A DNA stretch of 64,000 bases, from the NCBI GenBank assembly GCA_003342815.1, contig PTEX01000340.1:401995-465994 (forward strand), written 5' to 3'. The notes beneath the pieces were generated by a model that saw only the letters and a program-made list of their open reading frames with translations, was not told the DNA's origin and made no database searches. This DNA comes from Eudromia elegans. Taxonomy: Eukaryota > Chordata > Aves > Tinamiformes > Tinamidae. Of this stretch, positions 1 through 12,800 are shown piece by piece (the stretch's first letter is position 1; each line of letters begins with the position of its first letter). The position numbers and the translations under genes were made by a program.

Positions 1-3000
1 CTGGTCCTGGACACCCACACAGTTCCTGAATCATCTGTTCTGCCCAGAGATGAAGACAGCCTGACACATAGAGTGTTCAGCCCAAAGCTTAGCACTGCAG
101 GAAAGCTGGGCTCTGGTGAAGGACCACCACGTCATGCCGTTCCCACCATGCATCAACAACAGTGGGCCCCACGACGCCAAGGCTTCTCCTGAGACCTAAA
201 CAGGAGCGTTGCTGCCAGTCCCGCTCTTCGTGACACCACTTTATTGCAGCAGGAAAAACTACAACAATAAAAATAGCACGCAGCCTTCCTTTGGCACAAC
301 AGCCGCTCACCTAACATGGTCACTTACAACGTGCCCTTGGCTTGTGTCTCTCTCCAGTTCTTCCCCCTCCACAGTGTCAACTTGGTCTGGGAACCTTCTG
401 CTGTTCTCAGGCCTGTGGAAGCCAAAATATCTCCCTCCCTTCTCCTTTTAATAATGTCCAGGATACTGAAGAGATTTTCAGTGTAGACAGCAGTGGTCCC
501 AAAATCCTGATTCTTACTTTGGATCCAGTAATCCAGGCCTGCTGTAATCATGTTTCCAACCCTTACGAACTAGGTCTTTTAGCAAGAGAATCCCTTTTAT
601 CAACATTTGTAAATTTTTCACGTATTTGCCCTGAACTTGGTGCTAAGGGGAAAAAACAGCCTACAAGGACATGATTTTTCAGTCCTTCCAGTTAAAATTC
701 TAATCCAGTTCTGGATATTAAAATTCAATCAGGTAATTGAAGTCAATTAGTTGATCACCTGGACTTCGTGTCCTATAATTCACCCTTGGAAAGGAAGTAG
801 ACTACTCTGAGGAGGCAACGGTTTATGCAGGGCATGCTGTGTCAGGCAAGGCCTGGAGAATGCTAGTTCCTTTGGATCCTTATCTCTTTCCAATTCACTG
901 ATGAAATCCTGAAAGAATTGAAAAATTATCTTGATTTTTTTCTGCAAAAATAAGTGCAGAGTTCAGTGTTATAAATTATAAGGAAAGCAAGTGGAGAGCA
1001 GAGAGCAATATATTTGGGGGATGGAAAAAAATAGCATTTTTCAAAATGTTTTATCCTGGAGAAGCCAAATTTGGATTTTAAGACCAAATCCGAATGAAGA
1101 CTGTAAGAAATCGCAGTGCTGTAAATGCCGAGGCCAAGTTATCATCAGTTGTTTCAGTTTGTGGATCCACCATAAAGAATTTTATGTATTAGAGACTTGC
1201 TGTTATTTCTGGGCTCACTTTCAGCAAGTTGTACGAACACATGCCTGACCTTTCTTGCATTAAACAGCCTTACTGCATTTAGAGGCAGAGGGTCAATCCC
1301 TCAAGCAGTTGGATACTCAATACTGTGAGTGATGTCTGAAACTAGCTGCAGCACTAGTGTAGAACTCATTAAAATGGATGCTTATGACAGAAAATTAGAA
1401 ACCTCTTTCAGAAATCAGGACCCGCCTGCTCTAGATTTAGCTAGGCATAAATATTTGCACTGTGCTTTGAACAGGCATTTACTGTGGAATTAAATATTCA
1501 TAGTTTACGAGCCATGCTCAGTCATTTTGTTTTAATATTAAGCCCCACTATGAAAGGCAGCAACTCCAGTGAGTGGTAGCACAAAAATTTGAGGAAAAAT
1601 AGTATAGTGTCACTAGACACAAGTAACAAAAATATATATATTCATTACTTTTCTGAATCCAAGATGCCAATGAATGCTCAAGTAAGGCTAACTAAAGTCT
1701 CATTTTCTTGCATCAAGTCATTTTAGATTACTTACTTGGACGTATTTTAAAGCAATGATACTAAGAGGATATGAAGTAATTATAATCTGGATGAACCAGG
1801 CTATGTAAGAGCTCTGTGAGCGGCAGGCACGTGTGCGCATTCATGCATGAGCAGGTATATATATATGTGGGTGTATGTTAAATATTTATGAGAGTTCATC
1901 TAAATTAAGGAGAGCAGTCTGTATGCACCGCAAGAGGTAGTCGGGATTATTACTTTGGATTGTGGAAGCCAAATGGTAAAACAAACACGCATGAGTCTAG
2001 TTTGGGTGGTAGCCTGAAATGAGGTGTATTATATGGGTGCCCTACCAGAAAAACCAAGGCAAGCCTGAGAACAGCATCGCTTTGTTCAACCCACACATGA
2101 ATGCAACATGAAGGGAGAGTCTGTACAGGAGCACTGAGCTCCCATTGATTAATTAAGAGCTAATCTTTCATGTTTTAAAAAAGAGCACACACAGGCTCTC
2201 CTTTGCAAGGAGAGTAGTTGTGAATTAATTTGCCATTCCTTATCAGTCACCCTATAATTCTGGAAACATGGACAAAACAAGATATTAATCTAAGCTGCCC
2301 TCATTTTGGTATCTCTCCAGCCCACTTTTAGATGCTCTAAATCTAAAAGTGGCTGGTAGACTCATAGCAATAAAATTCCAGTGCCTGAGACTACTCTGCA
2401 GGGATGAGGATTTTATACGTACGCTTAGCATTGAGAATTTGGCTCAGCTAATTCTTGATTAGCTTTTGGTCACTGTCTCTACAATGCAGCCAATCTAAAA
2501 CCCAAGACCTAGACTGTGCAGAGCCTGATCGACGTGTCTCAGCTTGGCTCCCCACTTTGAGCTCAAAAGAAGTGCAGCTCTGAATCTGCATTAGGAATAG
2601 CCACCTTCCTGTTTTAAAGCTATTTAAGAAATGTCTAACATACTTGAAGTCTGCACATGTAAATATTTTTTAAAAAATGAAAAATGAATGCATTTTTAGG
2701 CAAACAACAAACCTACAGTAATTTGCAGTTGGATCTAGTACACCTGATCCTGCTCCCAGAAGAAAGTCAATGGTTCTCTTAGAAAAGGGACTGTACCCTA
2801 AATAACCTCTGATATTCTCAGACCAAATGTAACCAGTACCAGTTTTCTGAAGCTCACTCGGCAAATGGAGATCCTTTTCCACTTTTTATAGCACAGCTGA
2901 TTCTATTCTTAATAAGCAATAAAAAGTGCTCCTTCTGCTCTGTAAAACCTCACATAATCCAGCTTCTCTTACAGGATCCAGGAACACTGAGTGCTTTAAT

Positions 3001-3706
3001 GCCTGCACTCAAGTTCCCCTGCAGCCCACAGGCCTCTGCACCTCAAAATCAGTGGTGATTTATACCAGAGAGCAAATACTTTGTATAAGTGAAAGAGGAC
3101 TCTGAGCAAGTAAAGATCAGAGACAAAAATCAAGCCAGTGTTCAGTTGAGCAGGCAGAAAATGTGAGCCCTCAAGGAGAACAGCTCTGTTCAGCTGAAGA
3201 ATCAGCTAATTCAGATGAAAAATCAGAAGGAAGAGGGAGGGATGTACTGTAAAAAGCTGCACCATTTGGAGCTGCAGCTGTCTCTAATTAGTCTCTTTGC
3301 TGCATACTTATCTCTGAGAAGTTTCCATAGCCTCCACAAGCCACCCACTATAACCCAGTGGTATAGTGGCACCTTCTGTACCAGAAACAAGCCAGGCACT
3401 TGGAAACCATCAATCAGAAGAAAAAGTCAATGGACTAAGAACATACCCAGGAGCCTTACCCAGACAAATTCCATACCAGAATCAAAGCAGCTGTGGGGTA
3501 TGACCATTCACTGACAGCCCCTTCTGCCACCAATGAGTGTGAACCAACTTTTATTTTCCATCTCTTCCATTATTGCCTTGTGGGCTACCTCTGAGATACT
3601 TCAGTTGACATCAAAATGATATTTGTGGTTAATTTAAGTTAATCAGAAAGTACTTGCCTATAACATGGGTATGAAGAGCCAGAGCATGTGTTCAAGGATT
3701 ACTCAC
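1..3706 (-). other. MUSK: MUSK intron 5, partial
   Basis: The donor is at 3701-3706 and the acceptor lies beyond the left edge. I looked for the next expected segment of MuSK (the Ig3 start, in human beginning VFARILRAPES) and did not find it. The stretch holds a perfect short hairpin at 2317-2356, a short TA-rich run near 1855-1866, and no recognisable gene or transposon. Confidence 0.85.
2317..2356. repeat. short inverted repeat (hairpin) in MUSK intron 5
   Basis: CCACTTTTAGAT at 2322-2333 and ATCTAAAAGTGG at 2341-2352 are perfect reverse complements around a 7-base spacer. After one unpaired base, CCAG and CTGG extend the stem by 4 bp. It is too short for a microRNA precursor. It may be chance or the relic of a small inverted-repeat element. 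Confidence 0.8.
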
Positions 3707-3848
3707 CTTCCACTGCCACTGTAATGGGTTTGGAATAGGCTGTGCCCAAGCTGTTCTTGGCTACACATCGATACTGCCCAGCATCTTCTCGCTGAACATT
3801 GTGGATCCTTAAATTCCCTGACTCAAGAACAGCAATGCGAACATTCTC
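3707..3848 (-). CDS. MUSK: MUSK exon 5: second half of Ig-like domain 2
   Basis: The 142-base exon has acceptor tttggcag|GAG and donor GGAAG|gtgagt. It encodes [20 protein letters not shown], then [17 protein letters not shown], and ends with one base of the next codon. It supplies Cys190 of Ig2 in the usual DxGxYxC context. It is the last exon inside the window. Confidence 0.95.
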
Positions 3849-6800
3849 CTGCCAAAGAACAGAGGGATGGAGTTAACAGACAGGAAAGAAAGAACATCCT
3901 TTACAGAATACACATGAGCTGTACCAAATCTCCATTTGAAATGACTGGGCTTACATGCATAAAAATGATCTCTCTTGTCATGGGATGGAGGAACTTGAGG
4001 CCAGCTCTTCTCAGTCAGCATAGGCACAACACACTCACTCATGCCTATTTTTGCAAATCAGTGATTTACATCTTTGAAAAGGTCACGCACCTTAGCAAAG
4101 CCATTGAAAGTTTCTTATTTCTTATTTAGGAAAGCATTCACAAATTCATTTTGTGCTATTTGGCCACATCTAGTAATAATAAATAAATGAGATACAGGAA
4201 CACATTTTTAGATAGAATTACAGCAAATGTTGACATTTAGTAGATAAGTCCTCCTATTTCTGGAAATGCTTTATTTTTAGAATGAAGAATGTGTGAATGA
4301 TGCTTATATTTCATCACAATACCATTAGCAAACAAGCTAGTAATACTTGGTTTTTAGTTCTTACTCACCTTTATAACTGTTTCTCCTTTCATCCATGAAA
4401 CAGAAGGTTTCGGATTCCCCATTGTAGTGCATGGAAGAACAGCCTTTAATCCTTCTATTATTTCCACGTTTATAGGAGGTCGGGTTATTTTGGGTCCTAA
4501 AATATAAAGGACAAGAAATAAACTTGAACTGGAGGTGGAAGTCTGAAAAGTCTTTTGTGAACAAAACAAAAATCTTTCACTGTTTTTTTTTTTTTCTATG
4601 CCTTTCTGTAGCAGAAAGATAGGGGGGAATTGGTAGGTCATGAGCTGCCTTGCAAAGAAAAACCCTTTCCTCAACTGAAGCTTTCAGAGTTTCAGTTTAC
4701 AGATACAAAAACAACTAAGTTGCATAAGTTATTTTCAAGAGTGCAATTTGAATTAGGACCTGGGCTAAAAACATATGCAGATAAGAGTAATTCCAATGTT
4801 TAAGAATGTTTGCATTGCCAGTTTTGGCATTCTTCATTGTGTAAACAATATTTTGTGTATAAGCTCAGTTCTGGAGTGAATTGATTTTGAAACCATTTTT
4901 AATTCAGGTTGTCTCTATTTCAGCAAGAAGACACATAAGTTTAGCAGATGCCACTAAGAGAAGAATTTATGATCAGACCAGGAAAAGGAGAGAGATCCTT
5001 AAAGGAAGAGAAGAAAGGAAAAAAAAAAATTAAGTTCATTTTCTCTGAAGAGAAATGTGCTATAAACTGAAGATTGAAGATTGAAATCTTCATTATAACA
5101 TTTTAAGAAGCCTCCAACTCACATGGGAGATCCAAAGGAGAGCAGCTTCAAAGAGCACTCACCTCCAGACCAGCACCTGCAGATAATCAGGTGATTGGAG
5201 GAGCCAATAATTAGCAAGCCTGGAAGACCATGCTCATTAGGACAAAGAAACCCCTTCCTACAAACAGGTTTTTAAATGGGTATACGTCTAGAGTCATCAC
5301 TTAAGTGCTTATGTAAATAGCTGTAGTCCCATGAATTTAGCTTCACTGAACTAGTCATGTATATAAACATTTGTGAGAATCAGGCCCCCATTTCTAAAAT
5401 GGGATGAGCACATTTAAGTCATGATGTTCTAGGCCTTTCAAAACCGCTACTAAGAAAAGCTGAATAGCATATGCTTGGTTTTACCATGCTCAGGCATAAA
5501 TCTGATTAATGAATTATTATGTTTAAACAGCAAGTTCATACAGGATTTTCATAGTATTGCTATGAAGGAATAATCTATCAAAATGTGATGCTTATAAAGT
5601 TACATACAAAGTGCATTCTTCAAAAGGTCTTTTTTTATCCTTGCTACACAAACAGTCCCTGTGATTCTAGCTGAATTGTTATCCAAAATGAATAATCGTG
5701 GACAAATCAGACCATATTTAGTTAAAAGATTGCCTAATATGCTGTGATAGATTAGCTGAGGCATGGTATTTTAAATTTATACGACCGCTAAATAACTGAC
5801 TTGTGGAACTCTACTCCAGGTGAAATCCAGGTTCAAGAGCAGCAAAGGAACAAAAAATAGAAACTAAACAAAATTTAGCTGGACAGTCACCAACCTGAAG
5901 CAAATAGCTGAGTAAATTGATGAAGAATTAAATTCTTGCATGACTAAAATATGGCATCAGTACTAATACCGAAGGCAGCCTTTATATGGATGGTAAGCAC
6001 ATGTAAGCTTTGCGACCTTTGTCTAGCATGCAGCTGTCTTAAGGGCCCTGAGGTCTTACACAAAATATGGGTCTTACCTGAAGACAGCAGTACAAGCTGG
6101 ACCCCACTGAGTACGTGGGCCCTCTCTTTGTTGGTGGTGTAGGCTCCAATGTTGGCTAAAACCCTTTTTATTACATTCTTACCTGGAAGAGATTCCTACC
6201 TGCCTGGCTTCTTCTAGGGTATGTAAAATTGAACTCCTCATTATAAAGGTGTTGAACTAGCCTTGGAAGCCTCCTGCAGTGTCTACTTACAAAAATAAAG
6301 AGTTTTCCCATGGTCTAGACATTGTGTCGGGCCGTGTCTCACGCATGGGGGAGGCCACAGGAGCAGGACTGTGAAGGAGCCACAAGGCTGCACCTTTCTT
6401 GCATGTGGTAGTGCCTCTCACCAGAGCTCTTCTCGCAGGTTCACTGGCCTGGAGATTATATCTGTGAGACCTGGTCTCTCTGCAGCTGACTGTCTGGACA
6501 TGAGGAATCCTGCAAGGGTGTAGGGGCGGTGGTGTGGAAGGAGAGGCCAGCAATGACCACCACAGGGCGAGGGAGCAGCGGCTTGACCCGCTTGATAGCA
6601 TGTCTTGTGCATAAGACATAAAGCACGAAAGGATCTGTAATGACCTGGGCATATGCAACCATCTGACCAGATAAATCAACCAAATGCAAAACCTAATGTA
6701 CTCAAACAGATGTGCAAAAATAGAGAAAGAAGATGGGTTGTGGTCATTTTGTTGTTTTTTCCCAATGGATTGGACACAGATTGGCTATTCTGGGGAGAAG

Positions 6801-9800
6801 GCCACTTTCTGCCCCCACATGGCGCAGCTTTGCTCTGGCACTCACGCATTTTCACTTGCAGAGCCCCACAGCTCCGTGCAGCCACGCCAACGCCGTTGTC
6901 CGCCGTGCAGCAGTACACGCCATCATCACTGTCCTCCACGCTCAAAATGGTCAGGAGCTGCCCATTCCTCTGTATGCTGTACCTAGTGTCAAACGGCCTG
7001 CAAGGACACGGAGACACGGGGAGCACAGAGAGGGAACCACGTGGGTATTGGTGAGCTGCTGATGGCACTACAAAAGGCAATTTGATAATTTTTATTTTTA
7101 GCCTGTAAAGATAAGGAAAGGCATTGGTAGGTCACGATGAGCTTCATGATTTGTTCTGGTTCTTAATAAAACCACGCAATTCCTAACTCCTACTAGTGTG
7201 GCAGCACTTCTGCCCCCAGTGCAATATTGACAGAATATGTCTCACAGAAATATCTTTGGTTCCTGACTCCAAGAGACAGGCGTGAACACAAGCGATCTTA
7301 ATCCTGCTAGCTCCTATTTTAGTTTTAATCATGCAGTGCAAGGGAAGGACTTGGGAATGGGAATTGGTTGAAACACTTTTAAAGAAACCTTGTTTGTTTG
7401 TTTGTTTGTTTCCTAAATGGCTAATTGTCTGGAAATTTTTTTTTCCTTATTAAAGAAAAAGCTAAAAGCCTAGCATTCTTCCACGTCTGCATCTAGAAGT
7501 GTTTTTGTTTGTTTTGTTTTTGTTTTGTTTTATTTTTTGTTTCTTTGGAACTATACAGTGCTGTTTTTACAGAGAAAAAGGAAAAATTGACGAAGAAAAC
7601 AAGTCATCTAAAGTTTGGAAGCTCTAGCTCTGGACAAATATGGCAAATTTTGCTGTCAATTCAGCATAACAAGATTTGCACAATATTTCATAAATCCCAT
7701 AGTGTTTGACTTTCACACCTTTTTTGATACCTTCTATAAGCATGTTCATGCAATTGGCCTTCTGACAAATATTAGTAAAACAGACAGACAGACAGGTAGG
7801 TCTGTTTCTATTTATCCAGACAGGTAACAGAAATTCCCAGACTACTGGGCAGATTATCCTGCATGTGGTGAACTGCACACAGCACAGAATAGGCAAACAC
7901 CGTTGTTGTCGAGGCTGGTAACCTCCCACTGGTTTACATAGTTCCCAATTAAAAATAATGGGATCACTTGCTAAGTGATTTCCCTATATCGAATGGTTAT
8001 ATGCCAATCATTGTAGAATGTTTGTCAAGAGATGCAAAATCAAAGAGAACATGAAAAGGTACTTCCAGAAAAATAATGCTGACCGTAGCCTGAGACTGCT
8101 TTCATAGAAGTTGAATGTTTACATATTGTTTTGTTTCAAAGGTTAACCATCCACTCAGGGTGCCTGAACCTTGGCAAGAGAAGAAAAAATCATAACTAAC
8201 ACAACAGTTATTTATTGCCTGCAATAACTAGTGTCTTTGAAGTTTGCTACACACATATACACACATAAATATATTTATACATTTTTATAAAATGTCCACT
8301 GTTCTGATCCTTTTCCGTTGCACAAATGCTTTCACCCATGCTCTTGGAAAGTAACTGAAGTAGTTTCGGCTTATCTGTTTTCCTGCCTTTGCTCCACATT
8401 TTTGAATTCAGCAGCACTGACTATTAATGTCAACACAGCTTTGGGAAAGCAATTTAGCTGCTGCTACTATTGCTGCCTCAGAAGCACAAGGAAGGGAATA
8501 CAGCAGCCAAGTTCTCTGGCCTCACCAGAACAGCTTTTGGGATTAGTATTTTCTCTTCTGGTTGTGAAAAAGGTGCTGTGTCTAAAAGAGAATGGAATGC
8601 CTCTTAGAAAACTGCGATGGGCTTTTTTAAATGGAGATTGGGCCCACAAAGGGTCTGTTTTCCATAGGATCTTAACGTCAAAGAGTGGATCTTAAAGACT
8701 GTGGGAAGAGAAAAGCATGCAACCCCTGTGGTCCTACATGAATGGCTTCTTCAGCCTGCTTTTATTTACAGGATTGGGGGCACTTATGGAGAAGGCATTA
8801 GGAGAAAGGTGACCTGATTTGCAAATAACATCCATGGAAATTTAGACCTCCATTTCATATCAAGCCGTATCAGAGAATTACCACCAAGTTTTTGCTGATC
8901 TTCTATGAAGATTTTGTTGATCTTCTGTGCAATGAAGCAAGACTTCTAAAGGCAATCATGCATACGTGTAGAACATTGTTTGGGGGTTTTTTGGTTTGGT
9001 TGGTTGGTTTTTAATTTTAATATGGCCTTCCTAGCAACAAGTTTTCTTCCTACTGCTGATTTATTTCGAGTCTGCAGAGCCCACAGTTCATGGGTGGTTT
9101 GGATGCCCGAGTCCAGCAGTAAGAATCGTGCTTCAGATGACCACATGCACCTGCCTAACACACAAGTCTCCCTCCCACTGGGAACTGCCCTCGTTTGTAC
9201 TGCACAAAGGTTGTTCTGTAAATTTCCACTACAGTGAGACTCATAAATAGAGATCAAGAAAGGGTAAAGCCATTTGGCAGGTGGAAACTGATTTCAAAGT
9301 TAAGAGACTGGATCTGGTTTACTTTACATCCGTGGAGCTCCAGCAATAGTAGCAGCTTCCAGAACACACTTAGAAGGTGTTCTCTTCAGTTCATGATGAT
9401 TTAACATTTGACAGTGCATAACATAAAAAAGGCACTTTCTCAGGTCAGATCTGGAAACAAACCATAGCGTTTTTGTATGGCATGACTCCTTCCATGTAAA
9501 GTTTCCAAGTACATGGCAGTCATTCAGGCAGCAAGTCTGGCAATGCTGCTTTTCATTACTATCTAACATTATCCTGCTTTGTAAATGAGTAAACTGAGGA
9601 GCAGAATGAACTGCACCATTTGAAGCCAGAAAGCAAATTCTTTGCATAGCTTGAACCGGAACCTGACTTTCTGCAAGCTCAAGGGCATGAACTTGTGAAG
9701 GGCAGCTACTTCTAACGCGACCAAAAGCGAGACTGGGGGAACATTTTAGGCTCCATACTATGTTACCTACATAGTAGGTTACCTACATTGAAAACAAACC

Positions 9801-12800
9801 CATGGCTCCAAGAAAATGGCTTTCCACATTCATTTAAGGATGAACATAGGAGGGCAAGAGGTCAGCCTCTGTGCCCTTAGTGTTAGCAAGATTTTCTATT
9901 TCTGTCCCCACCAACTGCATGTCTGATCACTCCCCAGTGTGCTCTTATCACTCTTCAAGAAATAAGATTCCCCTGAAATTACAGCTTTTAATTGTCCCTC
10001 TGGTGCTGGAACAGTTCAGATTAGAACAGTTCAGATACTGCCTCTTCCATGAAGGAAAATATGGATTTTTTGGAAGGAAAGCGTGCCAACCACCTCACAG
10101 TGTCTGCCTACATGCCGTGGGCAGGTTAGTCCTGACCTGATGGGAATGCTGTTGCGTGTCCACGTAATCTCCGGCTCCGGGTACGACTCCACAACGCACA
10201 CAAACTTGGCAACGTCCTCCACTAGTGCGTCCACAGTTTCCAAAGGGGTGCTGATAAAGGGAGCTGCAGGAGAAGAGGGAAGTGGGAACAAATGAGATTA
10301 GGGATTCGTTATCACATGTTTTTTTGAACTAAAATCTAACACTATTTTTTTTCACTGAAGGGCTTGTAAAAGTCCTCTAAGTCCTCCATGTTCGGAGCCT
10401 GACTACTGCACATGCTCCTTTCCACATCTTCTCCAAACAACACCAGGTAAAAAGCCTACTAACTGCAGCTTATGCTTTTTGCCTCAGCTCTTTCATCACA
10501 CATTTTTCCAAATTTATCTTTAGAAGCTCATTTTCCACCACAAGAGAAAAGGACTGAAGCATGGATGGAAGGGATCAAAGGCTGTTCCTAGTGAATCATT
10601 CTCTGTGCACATGGTATGCATTGCAGCTATTGCAGCTAAAGATACATGAATGACTTCTAATATGTAGCTGTGAGGGACATACATATAGTATTTGCTGGAC
10701 TGGATTTCATTGGCTAGACTGTATTTCATTGACAGCTGTGCCTAGATGAACTAGTGTCATACCATGTTCCTTAAACCACCTTGAAAATGTGCAGTGGATG
10801 TGTGAAACTTCTTGTTTCTTCACATTAGGGAAAAAAAAAAAAAAAGCGCCCTACCCATCGTAAATTATCACAACGTGTGTTTTGATTACTGTGGAATTAT
10901 TTGGCACATTATGTGGCTTTTCACAGAAAAAAAGGCTGCCTGCACAATATCTGCTGAATTTCTGTTGTTCAATTAAATTTAAATATCTGTAAACAGGAAA
11001 CAACACATTCCATCCCCCAAAATGGCAAAACCAAGGTACATAAATTACTGAGGTTAGCTCTATGGCATTTACCTTTTTTTTTTTTTTTTTTTTTTTTAAT
11101 TTATATGGGAGTGAAAAATAGAATCTCGTTGGAATGCAGCTGGAATGAAGGTAGGTAAATGAAGTAAATCCATTAAAAGTAGACTGATAAATTCAAATAT
11201 CAAATTTATGTAAAAGCTCTTTGAAATGTAATTCAAATGAATCTGTGTCAAGACCATTTATGCATTAGCTGAGTTCATGTTGCATAGTATGTAATTACTA
11301 ATATGAAAAGAAGATTTTAAATCTATAACTAAGATAGTGCCATAATTTTACACAACCATTAATTAAAACATGTCTGTGTCAGGATTATTGTTTGAGATCA
11401 TTGATTTAAATTATATCAAGCTTTGATTTATTGATAGATAGAAGACACTGTCTGTGCATATTGCACCTGGGATGAATCCCACTTAGTAAAAAAAGCCTCA
11501 ATTTACCTGCTGGTGAAAACTGTCTTTGGAAAATAACCTCCATTAGTGGATATCCCATCTTCTTCAAAGGGGCTGTTGTTATTTCATGACAATTTTTATG
11601 AGGTTTTGATGAAAGTAAGTCTGACTGAAATAGCATTTTATGGTCTCATTTTATATGTGATGTTTTTATTGCGGTTGTCCACATGCCTTGATCTCCCTTG
11701 AAGGGTGTTCTTTTAACCCTGAGAAATGTAAATTCATACAGTAACCCAAACTGAAAGCAACCAGTTTTGTGCAGTCATAGTAAGAATGACTGTTCTGACA
11801 AAGAGTAAAGCTAGATTTGTACTAAAAGCCAGGATGCCAAGTGTATAATGATAGCATTTTATTGTTTGGGCAAACAAGGACCGTCAAGTTTCTACAGTAA
11901 ATATATTCATTTGGAGCAGTTAAGGATCTTCTTGGTATCCTTTTAGTTCAACATGTGAGAATGACCTGTAGTAATATTGTCCACTGAGGGTCTAATCTAA
12001 CATCCCCTGAAATCGGTCACACAACTCTTCAGACAGAATCAAGTCCAGATTTACAGAAAGCCTTGAAGAATAATCTCGTTAGCCACAGCAATGCATCCTG
12101 TAATTATTCTTCGACAGTCTTATCTTTTCCCATACTATGATTAAACATTGGGAGAGCAGAGAAGGCCAAGAAATCTTACTTTTTGCTGTTCAGACAGGGG
12201 AAAAAGGACACAAACCCAGAACACGTGGTGTACTGATATAGCACAGTAAGCAGTGCAGTATGCCGCCATTTTGTCATAATACAGTGAGGGAGACCCGAAA
12301 TGGCCACGATGGTGCTTCTTTACAATGAGCCATCAAAAATTCCCAGGTATTGACATCAGCCACTGTTCTCCCAGGAAAGGAACCAAAACGCATGACGCCT
12401 ATATTATCAGATTTTAGCATGGGAAGACAAAATCAAAACAAAACATTAATGTTTTTACCATTTTGTTCATAGATGACCCAAGATCTTTATGTAACGTTCG
12501 TCAGGCTCTGTAATAACTTTAGGTTGCAGTGTGGCTTTAAATAATACTGAAAATCAAAACACAGATTTGTAAAGCCACTCAAATGCTATTTGCCTGAGTG
12601 TCTGCTTTGGTTTCTGAATATAGCAAAATCACCCACAGCCAGTTACAGCGCCAAATTTTTGCCTAGCTTATGAGAAAACCAAACTCCATTCTACCTTCAT
12701 TCTGACTTCATTATACCTTCAGAAAAAAAACATATTACTTGGGTTATGATTTTTGATTTGTAATTTAAAAATGAGAGAAGGCAAGAAAAAAAAAATACTG

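Noticed and set aside
2317-2356. microRNA precursor
   Set aside because: The stem is about 16 bp and the whole hairpin is 40 bases, too short for a Drosha/Dicer substrate.
6456-6689. GPCR-like seventh-helix string in MUSK intron 3
   Set aside because: Only about 20 residues look suggestive. There is no other receptor helix nearby, and overlapping frames are open, so it is not called a gene or pseudogene.
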